Shown here: piece after piece, positions 56,101 to 63,601 of the stretch
How positions within the stretch are numbered: the stretch's first letter is position 1
How the letters are laid out: the number at the start of each line of letters is the position of its first letter
Source of the DNA: Achromobacter kerstersii
GTDB taxonomy: Bacteria; Pseudomonadota; Gammaproteobacteria; Burkholderiales; Burkholderiaceae_B
Assembly (NCBI RefSeq): GCF_902859595.1
Contig: NZ_CADIJQ010000001.1
Span: 1-64,000, forward strand
Reading direction: 5' to 3'
Length of the DNA stretch: 64,000 nucleotides
Made by a program: the position numbers and the translations under genes
The notes under the pieces: model-generated
What the model was told of the DNA's origin: nothing
What the model saw: the letters and a program-made list of their open reading frames with translations, nothing else
Databases searched by the model: none

Positions 56101-56597
56101 TGCCGGGTTCGCGCCTGGTCGTCGACAGCAACAGCTATTTCTCCGAGCGCATGCAGAAGGATCTGCATGACCTGTTTGCGCAGCATGGCATCGATGCGGG
56201 CCGGATCGAGATCGGCTTTCACAGCCCGCCCTGGGACGTCCTGCGCAGTGCCGACATCACGTTGGATTGCTTCCCGCACAACTCGGGCACGACCCTGTTC
56301 GAAAGCTTGTACATGGGCCTGCCATACGTGACCTTGGCGGGGCGAATGGGCGTGGGCCGAATCGGTGCATCCACTTTGGCTGGCCTGGGCCGCAAGGAAT
56401 GGATTGCGCAGACTGAAGCCGAATACATCGACAAGGTGGTGGCCCTGGCAAGCGACATCCCCGCACTGGCGCGCACCCGCGCCGGCCTGCGCCAGGAAAT
56501 GCAGGCCAGCGCCCTGATGGACGAGCCCGCCTTTGCGCGCAAAGTCGAAGCCGCCTATCGCGGTATGTTCAAAAAGTGGTGTGAAGGATCCGTATGA
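53106..56597 (+). CDS. Methyltransferase-TPR-OGT (SPINDLY-type) fusion glycosyltransferase
   Basis: A 1163-residue fusion. Residues about 1-260 are a class I SAM methyltransferase (VLELGCGAGSNLLPFAVAYP). About 275-365 resemble the methyltransferase regulatory domain (QQYLDFSIGRAYRRTLLTHH). About 595-765 hold TPR repeats (LNVLANCYRSAARFHEAVAT). Residues 800-1163 are an O-GlcNAc-transferase-type domain (IGYVSPDFRTHP; HNSGTTLFESLYMGLPYVTL). TTG 53106 sits 6 bases after TGGAG; GTG 53094 is an alternative without a ribosome-binding site. First gene of an operon of CDP-sugar genes that ends at flagellin, so a flagellin glycosyltransferase is likely. Acceptor, donor and methyl target are unproven. 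Confidence 0.85.
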   Translation: MNAPDRVPEDSFAIDLAPPVSDPAISYLCSPGQMRAAAFLYGVETVPLERARVLELGCGAGSNLLPFAVAYPQAQVVGVDTDPRRIEAGRRAADAIGLGNLTLHALSFADIGQDFGEFDYIIAHDLYSTVPRESTGDLLRICRLNLAFEGVAYLSFDAYPGAKAAEIVREAVLMHAHAASSPDEQVAAARAALGLFTDGVSNANPLAASLHEAATRFAQALDEQGAAGLSLLARQPYYYAEFADMAAQFGMTCVGDAEPRHELAPNYGANVSLTQSLLGFGKPRALRQQYLDFSIGRAYRRTLLTHHEREQEVLPRPDLSRLPKLRWAGSFRRLAAGLRSISQTHFVTHAGHILSTDNPVLEAIADVLGHAWPASVPGAALVQYVAEKKLAAGSTADEAVGKALQALFDAAIGRYSVDKTPYDLAGGVSLVPGVVAAIDGRAPLFNLWHEAVRTSFADHDVLPLRQLEAGAALNRLRDSVQIAAPVLQFTSAGDFVAPAPEAPAVSASQPVDGLLDHLRHYGLTVAGARDWCDYIEAGLSASDARGPYWALYIDAMARCGFEQRYGGSISAPARAQGITKAVLKEAQELAALVNAKSDGDLEGRARALTKRAPEYSTSWEVLGTVLRDTGKSGESLAAFLRAFQVGGEDVDCYVGVAMSLRALRRPVELDAACRRALELSPGHPQALNVLANCYRSAARFHEAVATFRHMLELNPANVEARGNLGVALADMGDFAGSEAEYLRVLEVQPDNPTVQHSRFFGMNYFPDRTAEEVFEVYRAFDERLGAPHRASWKPHSNTRDPGRKLRIGYVSPDFRTHPVRLFLEPLMARHDKSAFEIYAYAQLDQEDEGTAAFKTYADHWVRTNGLSHDALAQRIRDDKIDVLVDLAGHTAQNRLATFVRKPAPVQVTWLGFGCTTGLSAIDYILIDDEMAPPGTESLFAEKPWRLDTTNFAYRPKLGMGEVSELPALQNGHIRFITLSRAIRFNYRVVRTWAEILHRVPGSRLVVDSNSYFSERMQKDLHDLFAQHGIDAGRIEIGFHSPPWDVLRSADITLDCFPHNSGTTLFESLYMGLPYVTLAGRMGVGRIGASTLAGLGRKEWIAQTEAEYIDKVVALASDIPALARTRAGLRQEMQASALMDEPAFARKVEAAYRGMFKKWCEGSV

Positions 56598-57364
56598 AAG
56601 CCGTCATTCTCGCGGGCGGGCTCGGTACCCGCATCTCTGAAGAAACCCACGTCAAGCCCAAGCCCATGGTGGAAATCGGCGGGCGCCCGATCCTGTGGCA
56701 CATCATGAAGATGTACTCGGCCCACGGCGTGAATGACTTTGTCATTTGCTGCGGCTACAAGGGCTACGTCATCAAGGAGTACTTCGCCAACTACTTCCTG
56801 CACATGTCGGACGTGACATTCGACATGGCGAACAACCAGATGGAAGTGCATCAACGCCATGCCGAACCCTGGCGCGTGACCTTGGTGGATACGGGCGACG
56901 ACACCATGACCGGCGGCCGTCTCAAGCGCGTGGCCAGTTACGTGAAGGACGAAGAGGCATTCTGCTTCACCTATGGCGACGGCGTGGCGGACGTGGATAT
57001 TTCGGCGCTGATCGCGTTCCACCGGCAGCACGGCAAGCTGGCGACGGTGACGGCGGTGCAGCCGCCCGGGCGCTACGGTGCGCTGAAGATGGAAGACGAT
57101 ATGGTCGCCGGCTTCACGGAAAAGCCGCGCGGCGACGGCGGCTTGATCAATGGCGGCTTCTTCGTGCTGTCGCCCAAGGTGCTGCCGCTGATCGAAGCGG
57201 ATCACATCTCTTGGGAGATGGAACCGTTGGAATCGCTGGCGCGCGGCGGCGACCTGATGGCGTTCAAGCACATGGGTTTCTGGCAGCCCATGGACACGCT
57301 GCGCGAAAAACGCATGCTGGAAGCGCTTTGGGACGCGAACAAGGCGCCCTGGAGAGTGTGGTGA
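56594..57364 (+). CDS. rfbF: Glucose-1-phosphate cytidylyltransferase
   Basis: The 256-residue enzyme has the nucleotidyltransferase motif ILAGGLGTRISEETHVKPKP and closely matches RfbF/AscA throughout (YGDGVADVDI; GFTEKPRGDGGLINGGFFVL). It makes CDP-glucose from CTP and glucose 1-phosphate, the entry to CDP-deoxyhexoses. Its ATG overlaps the fusion gene stop by 4 bases and its stop overlaps rfbG. Confidence 0.95.
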   Translation: MKAVILAGGLGTRISEETHVKPKPMVEIGGRPILWHIMKMYSAHGVNDFVICCGYKGYVIKEYFANYFLHMSDVTFDMANNQMEVHQRHAEPWRVTLVDTGDDTMTGGRLKRVASYVKDEEAFCFTYGDGVADVDISALIAFHRQHGKLATVTAVQPPGRYGALKMEDDMVAGFTEKPRGDGGLINGGFFVLSPKVLPLIEADHISWEMEPLESLARGGDLMAFKHMGFWQPMDTLREKRMLEALWDANKAPWRVW

Positions 57365-58422
57365 ACGAGGTGCCCGGCGCCTTCTGGCGCGGCAAGCGCG
57401 TGCTGCTGACGGGCCATACGGGCTTCAAGGGCGGCTGGCTGGCACTGTGGCTGCATCGCCTGGGCGCACAGGTGTGCGGGGTGGCGCTGCCGCCCGCCAC
57501 GGACCGCCTCAGCCTGTTTGACGCGGCCGCTATCGCCAGCGTGACGGACAGCCATTTTTGCGACATCCGCGACGCCGGCGCGTTGGCCGCTATCGTGCGC
57601 CAGGCGCGGCCCGAGGTGGTGCTGCATCTGGCGGCGCAACCCTTGGTGCGTCTGAGCTACCGCGAGCCGTTGCAGACGTTTGACACGAATGTGATGGGCA
57701 CGGCGAACCTTCTGGACGCTTTGCGGGGCTTGCCGGACGTGCGCGTGGCGCTCTGCATCACCACCGACAAGGTCTACCGCAATGAGGAATGGCCGCATCC
57801 GTATCGCGAGAGCGACGCGCTGGGCGGCCATGACCCCTACAGCGCCAGCAAGGCTGCGGCCGAACTGGTGGCGGCCTGCTATCGCGATGCCTTCCTGGCG
57901 GCGCAGGGGGTAGCGCTGGCCACGGCGCGTGCAGGCAATGTCATTGGCGGGGGCGACTGGTCGGAAGACCGGCTGCTGCCAGACGCTGTGCGCGCGTGGC
58001 AAGGCCAGATTGCATTGGATATTCGCAGTCCGAATGCGGTGCGGCCCTGGCAGCATGTGCTGGAGCCGCTTGCGGGCTATCTGCGCCTGGCCGAGATGCT
58101 GTGGACGCGTCCAGAGCTGGCTGGCCCCTACAACTTCGGGCCGCCATCGCAAGATACCGCGACGGTGCGCGACGTGGTCGAACTCGCGCGCGCGGCGTAC
58201 GGCTCGGGCGAGGTGGTGTACGGGCAGTCGGCCCAGGGTCCGCACGAAGCGGGCTTGCTGGCATTGGATACGTCGCGCGCCCGGTCGGTGCTGGGTGTGG
58301 CGTCGCGCTGGAGCCTGGCGCAAGGGGTGGCCAACACCATGCAGTGGTATCGCGCTTTGCATGAAGGCGCTGACGCGCGCGCCTTGTGCGACGCGCAAAT
58401 CGCGGCCTATGGTGCGGTCTGA
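57361..58422 (+). CDS. rfbG: CDP-glucose 4,6-dehydratase
   Basis: A 353-residue extended [23 protein letters not shown] is the NAD-binding motif of this enzyme, [20 protein letters not shown] and [17 protein letters not shown] (YxxxK) the active site, and [20 protein letters not shown] the substrate region. It converts CDP-glucose to CDP-4-keto-6-deoxyglucose. A GTG at 57361 overlapping the rfbF stop, 6 bases after GGAG, is the likely start; no ATG gives the conserved N-terminus. Confidence 0.93.
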   Translation: MNEVPGAFWRGKRVLLTGHTGFKGGWLALWLHRLGAQVCGVALPPATDRLSLFDAAAIASVTDSHFCDIRDAGALAAIVRQARPEVVLHLAAQPLVRLSYREPLQTFDTNVMGTANLLDALRGLPDVRVALCITTDKVYRNEEWPHPYRESDALGGHDPYSASKAAAELVAACYRDAFLAAQGVALATARAGNVIGGGDWSEDRLLPDAVRAWQGQIALDIRSPNAVRPWQHVLEPLAGYLRLAEMLWTRPELAGPYNFGPPSQDTATVRDVVELARAAYGSGEVVYGQSAQGPHEAGLLALDTSRARSVLGVASRWSLAQGVANTMQWYRALHEGADARALCDAQIAAYGAV

Positions 58423-58466
58423 GCCGCCCGCGGCGCCAAGAACATAACGGTTTTAGAGAACAAGCA

Positions 58467-59783
58467 ATGAATCCTAACGAAATCCGGGCGCAGATCGCCC
58501 AGTTGGTCGATCAGTACCACGAGGCCCAGGAGCGCGAGCGTGCAGCGTTTGCGCCCGGCAAGACGGCGGTGCCGCCATCGGGCAAGCTGATCGGCGCGGC
58601 GGAACTCAAAGCCATGGTCGAGGCGTCGCTGGACGGCTGGCTCACGACGGGCCGCTTCAACGACGCCTTCGAACAGCGGCTGGCGCAGTATCTGGGCGTC
58701 AAGCACCTGATCACCGTCAACTCGGGATCGTCGGCCAACCTTGTGGCGTTTTCGACGCTGACCTCGCCCAAACTGGGGGATCGCGCCATCCGCCGTGGTG
58801 ACGAAGTCATTGGCGTGGCGGCGGGCTTTCCCACCACGGTGAATCCCATCCTGCAATTCGGCGCGGTGCCGGTGTTCGTGGATGTGGAACTGGGCACGTA
58901 CAACGTGGACGCAAGCCGCCTGGAAGCCGCGATTACGCCGCGCACCAAGGCCATCATGCTGGCCCACACGTTGGGTAACCCCTACAACCTGGACGTGGTC
59001 ACGGCGCTTTGCAAGAAATACGGCCTTTGGCTGATTGAAGACTGCTGCGACGCGCTGGGCTCGACCTACAACGGCCGCATGGTCGGGACCTTCGGCGACA
59101 TCGGCACGCTCAGCTTCTACCCCGCGCATCACATCACGATGGGTGAGGGCGGGGCGGTCTTCACCAACGATCCCCACCTGAAGCTGATCGCTGAATCGTT
59201 CCGCGACTGGGGCCGCGATTGCTATTGCGCGCCGGGCAAGGACAACACCTGCGGCCGCCGCTTTTGTCAGAAGCTGGGCAGCCTGCCCGAAGGCTATGAC
59301 CACAAGTACACGTACTCGCATATCGGCTACAACCTGAAGATCACCGACATGCAGGCGGCGTGTGGCCTGGCGCAGATGGATCGTGTGGAAGAATTCGTGG
59401 CGCAGCGCAAGGCGAACTTCCGCTTCTTGAAAGAACGCCTGGCGTCCTGCGAAGAATTTTTGATCCTGCCCGAGGCCACCCCGGGTTCGGACCCTTCGTG
59501 GTTTGGCTTCCCCATCACGTTGCGTCCCGAAGCCAACGTGCGCCGGGTCGACCTGCTGACGTACCTGGACCAGGACAAGGTGGGCACGCGGCTGCTGTTT
59601 GCCGGCAACCTGACGCGTCAGCCGTCCATGGTGGGCCAGAATTATCGCGTGTCGGGCGACTTGGCCAATACCGAGATCATCATGCAGAACACGTTCTGGA
59701 TCGGCGTACAGCCCGCACTGACCCCCGACATGCTGGACTACGCCGCCAGCCGCATCGAGCTGTTCTTCGGCGCGGGCTTCTGA
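58467..59783 (+). CDS. rfbH: CDP-4-keto-6-deoxyglucose 3-dehydrase (E1), RfbH/AscC type
   Basis: A 438-residue DegT/StrS-fold enzyme. The usual PLP-binding Lys is His (His221 in [16 protein letters not shown]), as in E1, which uses PMP. The [2Fe-2S] motif C-x57-C-x-C-x7-C is complete: Cys194, Cys252, Cys254, Cys262. It removes the C3 hydroxyl of CDP-4-keto-6-deoxyglucose en route to 3,6-dideoxyhexoses. It normally needs the reductase E3 (RfbI/AscD), which is not in this window. The ATG at 58467 follows TTTTAGAGAACAAGCA. Confidence 0.94.
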   Translation: MNPNEIRAQIAQLVDQYHEAQERERAAFAPGKTAVPPSGKLIGAAELKAMVEASLDGWLTTGRFNDAFEQRLAQYLGVKHLITVNSGSSANLVAFSTLTSPKLGDRAIRRGDEVIGVAAGFPTTVNPILQFGAVPVFVDVELGTYNVDASRLEAAITPRTKAIMLAHTLGNPYNLDVVTALCKKYGLWLIEDCCDALGSTYNGRMVGTFGDIGTLSFYPAHHITMGEGGAVFTNDPHLKLIAESFRDWGRDCYCAPGKDNTCGRRFCQKLGSLPEGYDHKYTYSHIGYNLKITDMQAACGLAQMDRVEEFVAQRKANFRFLKERLASCEEFLILPEATPGSDPSWFGFPITLRPEANVRRVDLLTYLDQDKVGTRLLFAGNLTRQPSMVGQNYRVSGDLANTEIIMQNTFWIGVQPALTPDMLDYAASRIELFFGAGF

Positions 59784-59784
59784 C

Positions 59785-60354
59785 ATGCGCGCCGAGGCGT
59801 TGGCGATTCCGGGCTGCTATGTGCTGACGCTGCCGTGCTTTCCGGACGCGCGTGGCGAGTTCCGCAAACTGCTGCACGCGCCGACGCTAGCGGCGCTGGG
59901 GCTTGAGACCGGCTTCACGGAGTCCTACGTGTCGGTATCGCATCGCGGGGTATTGCGCGGCATGCATTTTCAGTTGCCGCCGTCCGATCACGCCAAGCTC
60001 GTCACCTGCCTGGTGGGACGCGCGCGCGACGGTTTGCTGGACTTGCGCCGGGGCTCGCCAACCTATGGGCAATCGATTTCCCTGATGCTGGATGGCGCCG
60101 AGCCCCAGGCGGTGTACGTGCCGCGAGGCGTGGCGCATGGCTTTGCCTCGCATCGCGACGGCACGGCGTTGCTGTACTACACCACGTCCGTACACGACCC
60201 CGAGCGCGATGCGGGAGTGCATGCGCAGAGCACGGATATTGATTGGTGGGCAGGGGAGGCGGACATCGGCGCGCCCGTGATGTCGCCACGCGACGCCGCG
60301 CTGCCACAAGCCGCCGCCTTTGATTCGCCCTTCATTTACGCCGCGCAGCCATGA
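59785..60354 (+). CDS. RfbC-like 3,5-epimerase (CDP-sugar epimerase candidate)
   Basis: A 189-residue cupin of the dTDP-4-dehydrorhamnose 3,5-epimerase family. FPDARGEFRKLLH, the catalytic-His region SVSHRGVLRGMHFQLPP and VPRGVAHGFASHRDG are present. No dTDP-rhamnose genes (rfbA, B, D) adjoin it. In a CDP-sugar operon directly after rfbH, it more likely acts like AscE of the CDP-ascarylose pathway, epimerising a 4-keto-3,6-dideoxy sugar; that is inference. It starts 1 base after rfbH. Confidence 0.85.
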   Translation: MRAEALAIPGCYVLTLPCFPDARGEFRKLLHAPTLAALGLETGFTESYVSVSHRGVLRGMHFQLPPSDHAKLVTCLVGRARDGLLDLRRGSPTYGQSISLMLDGAEPQAVYVPRGVAHGFASHRDGTALLYYTTSVHDPERDAGVHAQSTDIDWWAGEADIGAPVMSPRDAALPQAAAFDSPFIYAAQP

Positions 60355-61259
60355 TCCGACGGGTATTGGTGACGGGCGCGAACGGCTATGCGGGCGGCGC
60401 GGTCGCTGCGCGCTTGCGTGCGCAGGGTGTGCAGGTCGTGACAGCGGGCCGAGCGCCCGCCAATGATCTGCAACTGGATCTGGCCGATCCGCGCAGCGTG
60501 GCCGAACGGGTGCTGCCCGCGGGCATCGACGCCTGTGTTCATGCCGCGGCAATGCACGAGGTGGGTTGCCGCGCGGACCCGCAAGCGGCTTATGTGGTGA
60601 ACGTGGCGGGTACCCGGGCGTTGCTGCAAGCCTGCGAGCGCGCCGGCATCCGGCGTCTGATGTATGTCTCTACGTTTCACGTATACGGGCGCCCCGAGGG
60701 CGTACTGGACGAGGCCGCGCCCGCCGTGCCAGGCAATGATTACGGGCTGACGCATTGGCAAGCTGAACAGTTGTTCGACTGGTCCGCCCGCGCGCTGGGC
60801 ATGTCGGTCGATATCCTTCGGCCTTCGAACCTTTACGGCGTGCCGGCGTCCTGGAGCGGATTTGATCGCTGGACGCTGGCGCCGTTTGATTTCTGCCGCC
60901 AGGCGGTGAATGCGGGCAAGATCGTCTTGCATGGGCAGGGCTTGGCCATGCGCAATTATCTGGACGTGGCGTACTTTGCCGACGTAGCGGCCCTGCGCCT
61001 GGTGTCCGCCGGACAGGGCTTGCTGCACGTGGCGGGCGGCGACTGGCGGATTCGCGATCTGGCCACCTTGGCTGCGTGCCAGGCCAGCGAACTCCTTGGG
61101 CGAGACGTCCCGGTGCAGACAGGCGATGCGCAGGAAGCGGCCGCGCCGATCTACCAATTCCAGTCGCGGCAATTGCCAGCGCGTGATGGCTGCGAGCACG
61201 CCGCGATGGCTGCGTTTCTTCGTGCAACCTTGACGTACCTGATGGAGCACAAGGCATGA
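60351..61259 (+). CDS. NAD-dependent epimerase/reductase-like SDR with Lys-to-His change
   Basis: A 302-residue extended SDR with VLVTGANGYAGGAVAARLRA at the N-terminus and MYVSTFHVYG. The active-site YxxxK reads YGLTH: Tyr131 is kept but Lys135 is His (codon CAT at 60753-60755). By position in the operon it should be the C4 reductase finishing the CDP-sugar (AscF/AbeJ role). The lost Lys makes catalysis uncertain: it could be a slow or altered enzyme or a binding protein. It overlaps its neighbours by 4 bases on each side. Confidence 0.82.
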   Translation: MIRRVLVTGANGYAGGAVAARLRAQGVQVVTAGRAPANDLQLDLADPRSVAERVLPAGIDACVHAAAMHEVGCRADPQAAYVVNVAGTRALLQACERAGIRRLMYVSTFHVYGRPEGVLDEAAPAVPGNDYGLTHWQAEQLFDWSARALGMSVDILRPSNLYGVPASWSGFDRWTLAPFDFCRQAVNAGKIVLHGQGLAMRNYLDVAYFADVAALRLVSAGQGLLHVAGGDWRIRDLATLAACQASELLGRDVPVQTGDAQEAAAPIYQFQSRQLPARDGCEHAAMAAFLRATLTYLMEHKA

Positions 61260-61759
61260 ACCAGATTTCCACGTTGGCCAAGATTTCCCCGCTGGCCGAC
61301 ATCGAGCGCTCCGTGCGAGGCAACGCCGTTGTCATCGGTGACCACGTGACCATCGACAGTTTCGTGAAGATCAAGTTCGCAGGCGGCGATGGCGACGTAC
61401 ATATTGGCGACCAGGTCTATTTGAATTCCGGTGTTGTGATCTATTCCGGCAACGGCATTTCGATTGGCCGTGGCACGCTGATCGCCGCCAACACAACGCT
61501 TGCGCCGACCAACCACGAATACCGCAGCCGCGACAAAACGATCATCGAGCAACGCTTCATGCCCAGCAAGGGCGGCATCGTCATCGAAGACGATTGCTGG
61601 ATCGGCGCGAACTGCGTGCTGCTTGACGGCTGTGTGTTACGGCGCGGCTGCGTCGTCGCGGCCGGCACGGTCTTGCGCGGCGAGTGGCCTGAATACGCAG
61701 TCATCGGCGGCAGCCCGGCGGCCGTCATGCGGTATCGCGAGAGCGCACGCAGCAACTAA
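61256..61759 (+). CDS. Hexapeptide-repeat acyltransferase
   Basis: A 167-residue left-handed beta-helix protein. Isoleucine/valine-rich hexapeptides run through the chain (VHIGDQVYLNSGVVIYSGNG; GGIVIEDDCWIGANCVLLDG), with the catalytic His likely in APTNHEY and the closing GGSPAAVM loop of the maltose/colanic acid acetyltransferase group. It probably O-acetylates the sugar made by the operon or its linked form. It overlaps the SDR gene by 4 bases. Confidence 0.87.
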   Translation: MNQISTLAKISPLADIERSVRGNAVVIGDHVTIDSFVKIKFAGGDGDVHIGDQVYLNSGVVIYSGNGISIGRGTLIAANTTLAPTNHEYRSRDKTIIEQRFMPSKGGIVIEDDCWIGANCVLLDGCVLRRGCVVAAGTVLRGEWPEYAVIGGSPAAVMRYRESARSN

Positions 61760-61775
61760 TTTTGGAGTGTTTGTA

Positions 61776-63323
61776 ATGACATCGTCGACGAAGGGCGGCC
61801 AGGGGGCCGCGGGCGGACAAACGATGGGTCTGAATGAGGCCTTTGGCTTGGCGGTGCGTCACTGGCGGGAAGGCAAGCGTGCCGAAGCCGAGCACATCAG
61901 CCGGCAGATCCACGCCGCGCGGCCGGCGCATCAGGGGGCGCGTCATCTGACGATGGCCCTTGAGCACGGCGTGCGCGGGCTGGTGTTCACGGCCTTGGGC
62001 TTGTCGGACCCCGAGCTCTACAGCATTGGCGACTATTCCTATGGCGTGCCGTCGGTTTTCCCGCATAACCAGCCGCACGAACCCGCGCGGCTGACGATCG
62101 GCAACTTCTGCACGATCGGGCACGACGTCGAGATCATTCTGGGCGCTTACCATCGCCAGGACACCTACACGATCTACCCCTTCTCGGCGCCGCATTTCGG
62201 CACCTTGTTTTCGTCCACGCAATCCATCACGGATTACTCCAGCACAAAGGGCGGCGTCACCATTGGCCACGACGTTTGGATCGGCGCCGGCAGCAAGATC
62301 ATGTCGGGCGTGACGATCGGCACCGGCGCCGTGATCGGCGCAGGATCGGTGGTGTCGCGCGATGTTGGCCCCTACGAAATCTGGGCTGGCAACCCCGCGC
62401 AGTTCCGCCGCCGCCGCTTTGACGATGTCGTGTCAGAACGTTTGCTAGCGCTGCGCTGGTGGGACTGGCCCAAAGACATCATCGAGCGCCATGCGCGCGA
62501 CATCATGCGCGGCACGCCCGAGGCGTTGGCGGCGCTGGAACAAGGGCGCGAGGCCTGGCATGCGCGGCTGCGCAAAGATGTTGCCGCCCCGTTCGAGATG
62601 CTGTCAGGCCGCTCCGGCCAGCTGCGCGCACGCCGTTCGGCGAACTGGCGGGAAGGGCGTCCGACCTGGGTGGTGCTGCACGGTTCGCTGGGCAACATCT
62701 CCACCGTGCAAGGCATTGAAAAACATCTGCCCGATGCCAACTTGCTGTTCGTCGATTTGCCGGGTTGCGGCAACAGCACAGCGCCCGCGGACATGTCGGT
62801 AGCGGGTTTTGCTGACGAGCTGTTGCCTGCGCTGCTGACCGCGCTGCCGGCAGGCTTTGGCGTCATCGGCGCGTCGTTCGGTGGCAGCGTGGGGTTGGCC
62901 ATTGCACGGCGCACGGCGCAATGCCAGGCGCTGGTGTTGCTGGATACGCCTTTCAGCGCGGCGAAGCTTTGGCATAACCACGCGTTCCTGCGCGGCGCCA
63001 TTGCCGGCCGGCCGGACGACCGCTACTTGCGCAGCTTCGCCTTGGACATCTATGGCGTGACGCCAGCGGCCGCGGTGGAGCGCGAATACTGGCATCTGCT
63101 GGAGGGCGTCACGCAGCCTGTGCTGGTCGTGACCGGCGATGTGCCAATGCAGCCGCCGCGCAAGATGCCTCCCGTGCCGTGCTGCCTGGACGAAGCTGAT
63201 CTGGCGCGTCTGCGCGGTCTGGGCTGCCGGGTTGAACGCGTGAAGGGGGGGCATGACCTCATCAATGACAACCCCGTAGCGGTGGCCGCGTTGGTGCAGG
63301 CCATGGGGGCGGTGACGGCGTAA
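61776..63323 (+). CDS. Hexapeptide acyltransferase-alpha/beta hydrolase fusion
   Basis: From ATG 61776 the product is 515 residues. A short TPR-like N-terminus (WREGKRAEAEHISRQIHAAR) is followed by a CatB-like hexapeptide acyltransferase (about 100-205; LTIGNFCTIGHDVEIILGAY, GGVTIGHDVWIGAGSKIMSG, AGNPAQFRRRRF) and an alpha/beta hydrolase (about 298-510; HGSLGN, nucleophile Ser367 in GASFGG, His493 in KGGHDLIND). One chain may thus add and remove, or exchange, an acyl group. GGAG is 9 bases before the ATG. Last gene of the operon, with a terminator after it. Confidence 0.82.
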   Translation: MTSSTKGGQGAAGGQTMGLNEAFGLAVRHWREGKRAEAEHISRQIHAARPAHQGARHLTMALEHGVRGLVFTALGLSDPELYSIGDYSYGVPSVFPHNQPHEPARLTIGNFCTIGHDVEIILGAYHRQDTYTIYPFSAPHFGTLFSSTQSITDYSSTKGGVTIGHDVWIGAGSKIMSGVTIGTGAVIGAGSVVSRDVGPYEIWAGNPAQFRRRRFDDVVSERLLALRWWDWPKDIIERHARDIMRGTPEALAALEQGREAWHARLRKDVAAPFEMLSGRSGQLRARRSANWREGRPTWVVLHGSLGNISTVQGIEKHLPDANLLFVDLPGCGNSTAPADMSVAGFADELLPALLTALPAGFGVIGASFGGSVGLAIARRTAQCQALVLLDTPFSAAKLWHNHAFLRGAIAGRPDDRYLRSFALDIYGVTPAAAVEREYWHLLEGVTQPVLVVTGDVPMQPPRKMPPVPCCLDEADLARLRGLGCRVERVKGGHDLINDNPVAVAALVQAMGAVTA

Positions 63324-63385
63324 GCACCGATACTGCCGATGGCCGAAGCGGTTGCAACGAACGCGAAGTGGTCAGTTGGAAGGAA

Positions 63386-63420
63386 ACAAAAAGGGGCGGA
63401 GTTTTCCGCCCCTTTTTTTT
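63386..63420 (+). terminator. Terminator of the glycosylation operon
   Basis: AAAAAGGGGCGGA pairs with TCCGCCCCTTTTT around a 4-base loop (63388-63417), followed by more T. It lies about 65 bases after the last gene. Confidence 0.9.
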
Positions 63421-63504
63421 GCGCCTTGATCCCGATGCACGTGAACCGGATCGTGAATGTGAACGTGAACGTGCGAATGCGGCAGCCCCGCATCCGTCAG
63501 GCAT

Positions 63505-63533
63505 AAAAAAACCAGCCCGAAGGCTGGTTTTTG
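63505..63533 (-). terminator. Terminator of fliC
   Basis: AACCAGCC (63510-63517) and GGCTGGTT (63522-63529) form a short stem with a CGAA loop, flanked by A and T tracts. On the minus strand it lies about 70 bases after the flagellin stop. The stretch 63421-63504 between the two terminators holds only a short GTGAACGTGAAC-type repetition. Confidence 0.88.
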
Positions 63534-63601
63534 ATACTGCTTCGGCAGCGGCGGAGAAGAAACTTCCTTCTCTGCCGGAGCCGAGGAACCGTCCGCTGGA
63601 A

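Noticed and set aside
59785-60354. dTDP-rhamnose pathway rfbC
   Set aside because: No rfbA, rfbB or rfbD nearby; the operon is for CDP-sugars, so an AscE-like role is favoured.
63435-63480. Short GTGAACGTGAAC repetition between two terminators
   Set aside because: Too short and irregular to call a functional repeat.
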